This document shows, piece after piece, positions 1 through 6,983 of a DNA stretch of 10,477 nucleotides. A model generated the notes under the pieces. The model searched no databases and was not told the DNA's origin. It saw nothing but the letters and a program-made list of their open reading frames with translations. Numbering within the stretch: position 1 is the first letter of the stretch; each line of letters opens with the position of its first letter. The translations under genes and the position numbers were made by a program. This stretch comes from Burkholderiales bacterium. Its GTDB lineage: Bacteria; Pseudomonadota; Gammaproteobacteria; Burkholderiales; CAIKXV01. The DNA lies in NCBI GenBank assembly GCA_019751575.1, contig JAIENF010000460.1, forward strand, positions 1 to 10,477. The letters are read 5' to 3'.

Positions 1-1
1 G

Positions 2-316
2 CTGATCGTGCTGGTGTCCGGCCTGCTGGCGATGGCGGTGCACTACCCGTTCTGCCAGGCGCGCTGGGTATGGGCGAAGGCGTTGACCGGCATCGGGCTG
101 CTCGAGGGCACGCTGGTGACCGTGCAGGGGACGTCGCGCCGCGCCGCGGAACTGTCTGCCGCTGCGGTGGACGGCCAGGCCGATCCGGCGCTCATGGCCG
201 AACTGCTGCGCACCGAATGGATCGGTCTGTGGACGATCCTGGTCCTGTCGCTGCTCAACGTCGTGCTTGGCGTGCTGCGGCCCAGGCTCGGACGCCGACC
301 GGCGGCAGCGGCCTGA
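2..316 (+). CDS. C-terminal part of a small membrane protein (5' end outside window)
   Basis: The reading frame is open at the left edge, so this is the 3' part of a longer gene. A GTG at base 8 is in frame but need not be the start. About 105 residues are visible. Two hydrophobic stretches stand out: one at the very beginning (around [14 protein letters not shown]) and one near the end (around [20 protein letters not shown]). Between them is a more polar stretch of about 45 residues, and the tail is basic and alanine-rich (RPRLGRR...). This fits an inner-membrane protein whose last helix ends in a positively charged cytoplasmic tail. I do not recognise the family with confidence. The gene converges on the GntR regulator with 15 bases between the two stops, and I see no terminator hairpin in that gap. 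It is probably functionally separate from the operon to the right. Confidence 0.6.
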   Translation: MIVLVSGLLAMAVHYPFCQARWVWAKALTGIGLLEGTLVTVQGTSRRAAELSAAAVDGQADPALMAELLRTEWIGLWTILVLSLLNVVLGVLRPRLGRRPAAAA

Positions 317-331
317 GCGGTTCGGCGCGGT

Positions 332-1012
332 TCAGCCCTCGAACAGGTTGCGGTGCGCGCAGGTGAGGTGGGCCACCACCGCTGCCCGCGCAGCCGTCGC
401 ATCGCGTGCCTTGAGCGCGGCGACGATCGCGCGGTGCTGGCGCTGGTACTCCAGCCGCAACGCCTCGGTGACGATCCTGTCGCGCAGCTTCCCGAACTCG
501 GTCTGCTGGCGCGCGGCATGGAACAGTTCGAAGATGCTGGCGATCAGGGCGTTGTGGGCGGCTGCAGCCAGCGCCTGGTGGAGCGCGGCATCCCAGAGTT
601 CGAATTCGCCCAGGGTCAGCGCTGCCTCGGCCCGATCGAGGCAGTGGTCCATGCGCTCATAGTCGGCCGGGGTGGCGTTGACCACGATCAGTTCCACGGC
701 CGCCGGCTCGATGCGCAGTCGCGCGTCCATCAGTTCGCCCGGGCTGGCGTGCGACACGAGACCGCCATCGCCTGCCACCGGGGCGGGCGGGGCTGCAATG
801 AAGGTGCCGCGGCCGACTTCCCTCCGGATGCACCCTTCCGCCTCGAGGTCGGCGAGTGTCCTGCGCACCGCGTTGCGCGGCAGGCCGAAACGCAACGCGA
901 ACGCCCGTTCCGTCGGCAGCTTGCGTCCTGCGGCGCCCGGGGTGCTGGCCTGGGCGAGCACGAACACTCGCAGTTCGCGCGTCGAGGCCCGGGTCTGGAT
1001 GCGAGGTGCCAT
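332..1012 (-). CDS. GntR-family transcriptional regulator, FCD (FadR-type) subgroup
   Basis: A 226-residue DNA-binding regulator that probably senses a small organic acid and controls the divergent operon. The winged helix-turn-helix lies at about residues 10-73, with the typical GntR core KLPTERAFALRFGLPRNAVR and a wing ending GRGTFIA. The all-helical FCD effector domain covers about 90-226. It keeps the residues that bind a divalent metal in FCD proteins: D141 and H145 (in WDAALHQAL), H193 (QRQHRAI) and H215 (VVAHLT). In known FCD proteins this metal helps bind a carboxylate effector, so ligand sensing is likely intact. The frame extends 36 codons upstream to base 1120. I reject that start because the N-terminus would run through the operator and promoter region and adds non-family sequence; MAPRIQ at 1012 gives the usual FCD length. 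No Shine-Dalgarno sequence precedes 1012, and the predicted transcription start is only a few bases upstream. Confidence 0.9.
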   Translation of the reverse strand: MAPRIQTRASTRELRVFVLAQASTPGAAGRKLPTERAFALRFGLPRNAVRRTLADLEAEGCIRREVGRGTFIAAPPAPVAGDGGLVSHASPGELMDARLRIEPAAVELIVVNATPADYERMDHCLDRAEAALTLGEFELWDAALHQALAAAAHNALIASIFELFHAARQQTEFGKLRDRIVTEALRLEYQRQHRAIVAALKARDATAARAAVVAHLTCAHRNLFEG

Positions 1013-1022
1013 GATTCGTTGG

Positions 1023-1051
1023 AAAATAAACCAATGTGCCGATTGGTTCAA
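1023..1051 (-). promoter_or_regulatory. Predicted sigma-70 promoter of the GntR regulator
   Basis: On the - strand, TTGAAC (bases 1051-1046) and TATTTT (1028-1023) are separated by exactly 17 bases, a good match to the -35/-10 consensus. Transcription would start near 1016, about four bases before the ATG at 1012, giving an almost leaderless mRNA. The spacer holds the inverted repeat described at 1029-1048, so a protein bound there should block RNA polymerase. Promoter and role are inferred from sequence only. Confidence 0.55.
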
Positions 1052-1053
1052 TC
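1029..1053. promoter_or_regulatory. Candidate operator O1 for the GntR regulator
   Basis: AACCAAT (1029-1035) and ATTGGTT (1042-1048) form a perfect 7-base inverted repeat with a 6-base gap. The right half is also part of a second small palindrome, ATTG-GTT-CAAT (1042-1052; GATTG-GTT-CAATC including flanks). FadR/PdhR-type GntR proteins bind sites built on TGGT/ACCA halves, so these are plausible half-sites. O1 lies between the -35 and -10 of the regulator's own predicted promoter, which suggests autorepression. The same 11-base ATTGGTTCAAT recurs at 1146-1156. Confidence 0.6.
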
Positions 1054-1145
1054 CTTGGCTTGATGCAATGCGGGATGAGTGGTGCGTTGCAGCAATCCCT
1101 GCGTTCGATTCCCTAGGCACGACCGTCTCGTCGCAGGTCGTCTGG

Positions 1146-1170
1146 ATTGGTTCAATAAAATCGAACCAAT
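1146..1170. promoter_or_regulatory. Candidate operator O2 upstream of the hydrolase operon
   Basis: ATTGGTTC (1146-1153) and GAACCAAT (1163-1170) form a perfect 8-base inverted repeat with a 9-base AT-rich gap. It shares ATTGGTTCAAT with O1, 104 bases away, or close to ten helical turns. Its centre (1158) is about 60 bases upstream of the transcription start predicted from the 1182-1211 promoter. That is where an activator could act, although a repressor that loops to O1 is equally possible. A TAAAAT at 1156-1161 inside the site resembles a -10 box but has no convincing -35. Confidence 0.6.
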
Positions 1171-1181
1171 ACCGTTTCTGG

Positions 1182-1211
1182 TTGACGTTGAGTCGGCGGC
1201 GCAGCTAGCAT
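1182..1211 (+). promoter_or_regulatory. Possible promoter of the rightward operon
   Basis: TTGACG (1182-1187) matches the -35 consensus at five of six bases. TAGCAT (1206-1211), 18 bases further on, matches the -10 at four of six. Transcription would begin near 1218, leaving an untranslated leader of about 80 bases before the hydrolase start at 1298. I saw no other comparable pair between 1053 and 1297. The rest of this leader holds no feature I can support apart from the Shine-Dalgarno GAGGAG at 1283-1288. Confidence 0.35.
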
Positions 1212-1297
1212 TCCCGAGCACTGTGAGCGCGCCGGCGCGGTTCCGTCCTGAGACAGCCGCACGGCTTCCAGGGCGTGCCAAAGAGGAGACACACACG

Positions 1298-2368
1298 ATG
1301 GCCGATTCGCAGCTTCAATCGGCGCTCGCCCACTGGGCGCCGCGCCTGATCGCCAATGGCATCCCGCTGACCGACTTTCAGGACGTCACCGGTGGCCTCG
1401 CGTCCTGGAGCGACTGGTGCAAGGCCTGGGTCGCTCGCGGCGACGTGCATGACCAACTGGGCGAGACCGATCTCGCTGCCGGGCACCGGCTGTCGGCGGG
1501 CGAGCATTTCTCGCGCGCGGCGGTCTGCCATCATTTCGCGAAGTTCGTGTTCGTCGACGACCTCGAGCAGATGAAGTGGGCGCACATGAAGGCGGTGGCC
1601 TCGCGCACGAAGGCGCTGCCGCTGATCGATCCGCCGGGCGAGCGGGTCGAGATCCCGTTCATGGGCACCACGCTCAAGGGCGAGCTGCGCAAGCCGTCTG
1701 GCAGCGTGCGGCCACCGGTGCTGGTGATGTGCATGGGCCTCGACTCCTGCAAGGAGGAGATGGACGCGTACGAGCGCAATTTCCTCGAGCGCGGCATCGC
1801 GACCCTGGCCTTCGACGGCCCGGGGCAGGGCGAGGCCGAATACGAATTCCCGATCCGCGGCGACTACGAAGTGCCGGTGAAGGCGGTGTTCGACTGGCTC
1901 GAGACGCGCAGCGACATCGACCACGGCCGTGCGGCGCTATGGGGCGTGTCCCTCGGCGGCTACTACGCACCGCGCGCCGCGGCGTTCGAGAAGCGGGCGA
2001 AGGCCTGCATCGCGCTGTCGGGTCCGTACAACATGGGTGCGAACTGGGAAGGCCTGCCGGAACTCACCCGTCGCGCCTTCCAGGTGCGCGCGAAATGCGC
2101 GACGCCGGAAGAAGGCCGCAAGGTCGCCCTCACGCTGTCGCTCGAAGGGCTGGCCTCGAAGATCACCTGTCCGCTGTTCCTGGTCGCCGGCAAGCAGGAC
2201 CGCATCATCCCCTGGCAGGATGCCGAGCGCGTGGCACGCGAGGCGGGCGGTCCGGTGGAACTGCTGATGGTCGATGACGGCAACCACGTGGTGAACAACC
2301 GGGCCTACCGCTATCGGACGCAGACGGCAGACTGGATGGCCGCGCAACTCGGCTTGCCGAAACGATAG
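1298..2368 (+). CDS. Alpha/beta hydrolase, 2,6-dihydroxypseudooxynicotine hydrolase-like (possible C-C bond hydrolase)
   Basis: A 356-residue cytoplasmic hydrolase. Residues 1-115 form a helical N-terminal cap domain. The alpha/beta-hydrolase core follows, with GLDSCKEE (147-154), FDGPGQGE (172-179), the nucleophile elbow GVSLGG (216-221, nucleophile S218), the acid D301 in GKQDRIIP and the base H330 in DGNHVV. As I recall, the family's studied member, from nicotine-degrading Arthrobacter, has its triad at Ser217, Asp300 and His329, almost the same spacing, plus an active-site Glu248; E251 lies nearby here. That enzyme cleaves a C-C bond in a nicotine breakdown product. Here the substrate is unknown, and ester or other acyl hydrolysis is possible. 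The start at 1298 is set by GAGGAG at 1283-1288; an in-frame start at 1079 would extend into the operator region and is rejected. It is the first gene of the operon, and a paralogue begins at 10275. Confidence 0.88.
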   Translation: MADSQLQSALAHWAPRLIANGIPLTDFQDVTGGLASWSDWCKAWVARGDVHDQLGETDLAAGHRLSAGEHFSRAAVCHHFAKFVFVDDLEQMKWAHMKAVASRTKALPLIDPPGERVEIPFMGTTLKGELRKPSGSVRPPVLVMCMGLDSCKEEMDAYERNFLERGIATLAFDGPGQGEAEYEFPIRGDYEVPVKAVFDWLETRSDIDHGRAALWGVSLGGYYAPRAAAFEKRAKACIALSGPYNMGANWEGLPELTRRAFQVRAKCATPEEGRKVALTLSLEGLASKITCPLFLVAGKQDRIIPWQDAERVAREAGGPVELLMVDDGNHVVNNRAYRYRTQTADWMAAQLGLPKR

Positions 2369-2408
2369 GACGGCGCGAGCCGTCCGAAGAGAGACCGTAC
2401 GAACGGTC
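2368..2408 (+). other. Tandem RNA hairpins after the hydrolase gene
   Basis: Two perfect stem-loops follow each other. The first begins at the last base of the hydrolase stop codon: GGACGGC-GCGA-GCCGTCC (2368-2385), a 7-base-pair stem closed by a GNRA-type tetraloop. The second is GACCGT-ACGA-ACGGTC (2393-2408), a 6-base-pair stem. There is no clear U-tract after either (only CCTTGTG), so this is more likely an mRNA-stability or partial-attenuation element than a full intrinsic terminator. It lies in the 92-base gap before Bug 1 and could adjust the ratio of enzyme to binding protein. Confidence 0.5.
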
Positions 2409-2460
2409 CTTGTGCCGCGAGGCTGCAGCAGCAGCCCACAGAACAACCAAAGGAGATTCC

Positions 2461-3423
2461 ATGAACCGAATGCTTGCAGGTGCCGCAGCTGCCGTCGCCG
2501 CCGTATCGATGAATGTACAGGCGCAGGACTTCCCGAACCGCCCGGTGCGGATCGTCGTGCCGTTCTCCGCCGGCAGCGCGACCGACATCCTTGCGCGCTC
2601 GGTCGCCGCGCGGTTGACCGAGATGTGGGGCCAGCAGGTGCTGTCCGACAACCGCCCGGGCGCGCTCGGCATCATCGGCACCGAGCTCATGCTGAAGGCG
2701 AACCCCGACGGCCACACGCTGCTGATGGTTTCGTCCGGCCATGCCGCGAATGCGACGCTTGCGTCGGCCAAGCTGCCGTTCGACACGATCAAGGATTTCG
2801 CCGGCATCGCGCCGGTGGCGATCGTGCCGAACGTGCTGGTGGTGTCGCCGTCCTCGGGCGTGAAATCCGTGCGCGACCTGGTCGAGCTGTCGAAGAAGCG
2901 GCCGAACGGCCTGCTCTATGCATCCGCCGGCATCGGCAGCTCCACCCACCTCAACGGCGAAGTCGTGCGCTCGGCGCTCGGCATCCAGGCGCAGCACGTG
3001 CCGTTCAAGGGCGTGCCCGAAGGCCTGACCGACGTGATCGGCGGCCGCGTGGACTTCTTCATGGTGCCGCTGGTCGCCTCGCTCAGCCAGCTCAAGGCGG
3101 GCAAGCTGGTCGGCCTTGCGGTCGGCACGAACAAGCGCTCGTCCGTGCTGCCCGACCTGCCGTCGCTGGTCGAGACCCATCCGAATGCCGGCTTCGACGG
3201 CTGGTTCGGGCTGCTGGCGTCGTCGAAGACGCCGCGGCCGCTGGTCAACCGGCTCAACCGCGACGTGAACAAGGTGCTGTCGATGACGGAAGTGCGCGAC
3301 CAGTTCCTGACCCAGGGGGCCGAGACGATGTCGATGACGCCGGAGCAGTTCGACAAGTTCCTGGTCGGCGAAGTCGCGCGGCTGGGCAAGGTCGTGCGCG
3401 ATTCGGGCGCCAAGGCCGAGTGA
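2461..3423 (+). CDS. Bug/TctC-family periplasmic solute-binding protein (Bug 1)
   Basis: A 320-residue exported binding protein of the tripartite tricarboxylate transporter (TTT) receptor family. The Sec signal peptide is short (residues 1-21, ending VQA before QDFPNRPVR). Family landmarks follow: IVVPFSAGSATD (31-42, first pocket loop), DNRPGALG (63-70), NPDGHTLL (81-88), YASAGIGSSTHLNGE (153-167), HVPFKGVPEGLTD (179-191) and DGWFGLL (246-252). In studied members (BugD, BugE, TctC) the first loop and the glycine-rich loops bind the ligand's carboxylate. GGRVDFFMVPL after the FK motif resembles GRVHYYVFPV in Bug 5, so these two may be closer to each other than to Bugs 2-4. The start is ATG 2461 with AAAGGAG at 2449-2455; an in-frame start at 2410 would add residues before the signal peptide. 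The ligand is unknown. Confidence 0.9.
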   Translation: MNRMLAGAAAAVAAVSMNVQAQDFPNRPVRIVVPFSAGSATDILARSVAARLTEMWGQQVLSDNRPGALGIIGTELMLKANPDGHTLLMVSSGHAANATLASAKLPFDTIKDFAGIAPVAIVPNVLVVSPSSGVKSVRDLVELSKKRPNGLLYASAGIGSSTHLNGEVVRSALGIQAQHVPFKGVPEGLTDVIGGRVDFFMVPLVASLSQLKAGKLVGLAVGTNKRSSVLPDLPSLVETHPNAGFDGWFGLLASSKTPRPLVNRLNRDVNKVLSMTEVRDQFLTQGAETMSMTPEQFDKFLVGEVARLGKVVRDSGAKAE

Positions 3424-3439
3424 CCCGGCGCCGCCGGGT
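3423..3439 (+). other. Small hairpin between Bug 1 and the RidA gene
   Basis: ACCCGGC (3423-3429) and GCCGGGT (3433-3439) are perfect complements around a 3-base GCC loop, starting on the last base of the Bug 1 stop codon. The stem is all G-C apart from its outer pair. No run of T follows, so termination is unlikely. It sits 17 bases before the Shine-Dalgarno of the next gene and could protect the upstream message from 3' exonucleases. Its function is a guess. Confidence 0.35.
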
Positions 3440-3468
3440 AACCCTCAACGACGACGAAGGAACCAGCC

Positions 3469-3864
3469 ATGAAGAAGGAACACCTGCCGACCGGTGAGGC
3501 CCAGAAGGGCCGGGCCTATTCGCCAGCGGTGATCACCGAGGGCGGACGCATCGTCTGGCTGGCCGGGCAGACCGCGCTCACCGATGCCGACGGCAAGGAC
3601 CTCTCGGGCAACTTCGAGGCGCAGGCCGAGCGCATCTTCGACCTGCTGAACGCGACCATCGGCCGTGCCGGTGGCACGCTCGCCGACATGGTGACGATGA
3701 CGGTGTTCATCAACGATCCGCGCAACGGCGACAGGTTCGTGGCGCTGCGCGGCAAGCGCTTCCCGGACGGCAAGTATCCGGCCAGCGCGCTGATCACCGT
3801 GTCGCATTTCGCGCGGCCCGGGCTGTTGATCGAGATCCAGGGCGTCGCCGTGGTGGCCGAATGA
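3469..3864 (+). CDS. RidA/YjgF/YER057c/UK114 family protein lacking the catalytic arginine
   Basis: A 131-residue, full-length single-domain protein of the Rid superfamily, expected to be a cytoplasmic trimer. Family features include GRIVWLAGQTALTDADG (26-42), the helix NFEAQAERIFDLLNATI (48-64), the strand MVTMTVFINDP (74-84) and the C-terminal LLIEIQGVAVV. Canonical RidA uses Arg105 to hold the carboxylate of 2-aminoacrylate. Here the matching position reads PASALITV, with S106 in place of arginine, while E122 matches the conserved Glu120. Subgroups without that arginine (Rid4-Rid7) are not known to have the canonical imine deaminase activity, so a pathway-specific reaction is more likely. 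Some relatives, such as 2-aminomuconate deaminase, act in catabolic operons. The Shine-Dalgarno is GAAGGAA at 3456-3462. Its stop overlaps the next start (ATGA at 3861-3864), implying translational coupling to Bug 2. Confidence 0.88.
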   Translation: MKKEHLPTGEAQKGRAYSPAVITEGGRIVWLAGQTALTDADGKDLSGNFEAQAERIFDLLNATIGRAGGTLADMVTMTVFINDPRNGDRFVALRGKRFPDGKYPASALITVSHFARPGLLIEIQGVAVVAE

Positions 3865-4865
3865 AGCGCATCGTGGCACGTCCCGCATCTTCGGCGGTCG
3901 TCGCGGCCTCGGTGTCCGTCTGCGCCGGCCTGCTGCTCGCGGGCGGCGCGTTCGCCCAGGCGCCGAAGTATCCGACCAAGCCGATCCGCATCCTGGTCAC
4001 GCTCGGGCCGGGGTCGGCCGGCGACAACCTGTCGCGCGTGATGGCCGACGGACTGTCTCGGCAACTGGGCCAGCAGGTGGTCGTCGACAACCGTCCGGGC
4101 GCGGGTGGCAACGTCGCGGCCGAACTTGCCGCGCGCGCGGCCCCCGACGGCTACACGCTGTTCATCACGACCATCAGCACGCACGGCATCAATCCGTCGC
4201 TGTACGGCAAGCTCAACTTCGATCCGATCAAGGACTTCGCGCCGATCATCCTCGCGGCATCGAGCCCGAACATGCTGGTGGTGCATCCGTCGCTGCCGGT
4301 GAAGTCGGTGAAGGACTTCATCGCGCTCGCGCGGCAGAAGCCGGGCGAGCTCACCTACTCGTCGGGCGGCACCGGCACCTCGCAGCACATGGCAGGCGAA
4401 CTGTTCGGCATGCTCACCGGCACGAAGCTCACCCATGTCGCCTACAAGAGCACGCCGCTGTCGATCAACGCGGTGCTCTCCGGCGAGACGATCGCCTCGT
4501 TCGCCAGCGTGTCGGTGGTATCGGGCATCGTCCAGTCGGGCAAGCTGCGCACGCTGGGCGTGACCAACGCGAAGCGCATCCCTTCGCTGCCCGACCTGCC
4601 GACGATCGCCGAGAGCGGCGTGCCCGGCTTCGCGATCGCCGCATGGTTCGGGTTCTCCGCGACCGGCGGCACGCCCGAGCCGATCGTGAACCTGCTCAAT
4701 GGCGAGATGCGCAAGGTGCTGCAGGATCCGCCGACCCGGCAGAAGCTGGCGGCACAGGGCATGGACGTACTCGACAGCACGCCGGCGGAGTTCGCGGCCT
4801 ACATCCGGTCCGAGATCGAGCTGTGGGGCAAGGTGGTGAGGGCGTCTGGCGCGAAGGCGGGCTAG
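3861..4865 (+). CDS. Bug/TctC-family periplasmic solute-binding protein (Bug 2)
   Basis: A 334-residue TTT-family receptor. The signal peptide spans residues 1-32, with a basic start (MKRIVARP), a hydrophobic core and GAFA before QAPKYPTKPIR. The cysteine at 21 is in the hydrophobic core and does not form a proper lipobox, so this is probably a soluble periplasmic protein. Landmarks are ILVTLGPGSAGD (44-55), VVVDNRPGAGGN (73-84), AAPDGYTL (93-100), YSSGGTGTSQHMAGE (166-180), HVAYKSTPLSINAVLSGE (192-209) and AAWFGFSATGG (260-270). The pocket loop differs from those of its neighbours (TLGPGSAGD rather than PFSAGSATD or PFPPGAASD), which suggests another ligand. The start overlaps the RidA stop and has no separate strong ribosome-binding site; translation probably depends on coupling. 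The ligand is unknown. Confidence 0.9.
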   Translation: MKRIVARPASSAVVAASVSVCAGLLLAGGAFAQAPKYPTKPIRILVTLGPGSAGDNLSRVMADGLSRQLGQQVVVDNRPGAGGNVAAELAARAAPDGYTLFITTISTHGINPSLYGKLNFDPIKDFAPIILAASSPNMLVVHPSLPVKSVKDFIALARQKPGELTYSSGGTGTSQHMAGELFGMLTGTKLTHVAYKSTPLSINAVLSGETIASFASVSVVSGIVQSGKLRTLGVTNAKRIPSLPDLPTIAESGVPGFAIAAWFGFSATGGTPEPIVNLLNGEMRKVLQDPPTRQKLAAQGMDVLDSTPAEFAAYIRSEIELWGKVVRASGAKAG

Positions 4866-4946
4866 ACGATCACAGTCATGCAGGTACCAGAGGCCCGCGC
4901 TGCACAGGCACCGACGGGCTCGTTCAAGGAACGGAGGAGGCATCGA

Positions 4947-5963
4947 ATGGAACGCAATTGCACAACCCGGACGTCGTCCGCGCTCTTGCTGAAGGCTGCA
5001 GTGGGCGTGCTCGCCATGGCGAGCGCCTCTGCCGTGTTCGCACAGGCCGACGCAGCGAAGGATTTCCCCAACCGGCCGCTGCGCATCATGGGCCAGGGCG
5101 TGGGCAGCACGGCCGACTACCTGTCGCGGGTGATCGGCCAGAAGCTGACCGAGCGCTGGGGCCAGCCGGTGGTGGTGGACAACCGCGCGGGCGCGGGCGG
5201 AACCATTCCGACCGAAGTGGCTGCGCGCGCGACGCCCGACGGGCATACGCTGGTGATGGGGCATGCCGGTCCGATGGTGAGCGCGGTCACGCTGTACCCG
5301 AAGCTCGGCTACGACCCGGTGCGCGACCTGCAGCCGATCTCGATGGTGGCCCAGGGGGTGACGGCGCTGGTGGTGAACACGGCGCTGCCGATCACCAGCG
5401 TGAAGGATCTCGTCGCCTACGCGCGGCAGAAGGGCCGCATCACCTACGGCTCGGCCGGCAACGGCACCATCAGCCACCTGTCCGGCGAACTGTTCAAGAA
5501 GGTCGCCGGCATCGACATGGAACACATCCCCTACAAGAGCGCCGGCTTCGCACTGACCGCGCTGATGTCGGGCGAGGTGCAGGTGTCGTTCCTGTCGCCG
5601 GTCACCGTGGCCGGCCAGTTGAAGGCGGGCGGAACGGCGAAGATCCGGCCGCTGGCGGTGTCGAGCCCGAAGCGTTTCATCGGCGCGCCGGACATCCCGG
5701 GCTCGGCCGAGGCGGGCCTGCCGCAGTTCGAGGCCCGGCTCTGGTTCGGCTTGTTCACCACGCAGAAGACACCCAAGCCGGTGGTCGACAAGCTGCACCA
5801 GGCGATCACCGAGATCCTGAACATGCCGGACGTGCGCGAAACCATCCTGAAGCAGGGCATCGAGGTGGTGCCGTCGACGCCGGAAGCCCTCGGTGCGTTC
5901 GTGCGCGACGAAATCGCGCGCTGGACGCCGATCATCAGGGCGGCCGGCATCTCGGCCGACTGA
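4947..5963 (+). CDS. Bug/TctC-family periplasmic solute-binding protein (Bug 3)
   Basis: A 338-residue TTT-family receptor. The signal peptide is residues 1-32, ending AVFA before QADAAKDFPNRPLR. The first pocket loop, IMGQGVGSTAD, is one residue shorter than in Bugs 1, 2 and 5 and lacks the usual VPF(P/S) motif. Bug 4 has the same shortened form. Other landmarks are VVVDNRAGAGG (75-85), TPDGHTLVMG (96-105), YGSAGNGTISHLSGELF, HIPYKSAGFALTALMSGE and ARLWFGLF. The motif YK-x-x-GFAL and MSGE(V/T)Q are shared only with Bug 4, so these two look like sister paralogues. The strong Shine-Dalgarno GGAGGAGG at 4933-4940 fixes the start at 4947; an in-frame ATG at 4878 would put a charged extension before the signal peptide. 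The 81-base gap from Bug 2 shows nothing else I can support. Confidence 0.9.
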   Translation: MERNCTTRTSSALLLKAAVGVLAMASASAVFAQADAAKDFPNRPLRIMGQGVGSTADYLSRVIGQKLTERWGQPVVVDNRAGAGGTIPTEVAARATPDGHTLVMGHAGPMVSAVTLYPKLGYDPVRDLQPISMVAQGVTALVVNTALPITSVKDLVAYARQKGRITYGSAGNGTISHLSGELFKKVAGIDMEHIPYKSAGFALTALMSGEVQVSFLSPVTVAGQLKAGGTAKIRPLAVSSPKRFIGAPDIPGSAEAGLPQFEARLWFGLFTTQKTPKPVVDKLHQAITEILNMPDVRETILKQGIEVVPSTPEALGAFVRDEIARWTPIIRAAGISAD

Positions 5964-5997
5964 TGGGCCCGGACCCCCAGGCCCCCGGCAGCGCACG

Positions 5998-6981
<984 letters not shown>

Positions 6982-6983
6982 GC

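Noticed and set aside
317..331. Terminator between the membrane protein and the regulator
   Set aside because: Only 15 bases separate the convergent stops, and I see no convincing stem followed by a T-run.
1013..1120. N-terminal extension of the GntR regulator to base 1120
   Set aside because: The extension runs through the predicted promoter and operator. Family proteins begin close to the winged helix, as with the start at 1012.
1154..1161. AATAAAAT inside operator O2 as the operon's -10 box
   Set aside because: TAAAAT is a good -10 by itself, but no acceptable -35 lies 16-18 bases upstream (GCAGGT region). The TTGACG/TAGCAT pair downstream is better.
1079..1297. Upstream in-frame start for the first hydrolase at 1079
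   Set aside because: The strong GAGGAG Shine-Dalgarno points to 1298, and the paralogue at 10275 begins at the equivalent residue.
4878..4946. Upstream in-frame ATG for Bug 3
   Set aside because: It would place about 23 residues, including a basic KERRRHR stretch, before a normal signal peptide. GGAGGAGG at 4933-4940 supports 4947.
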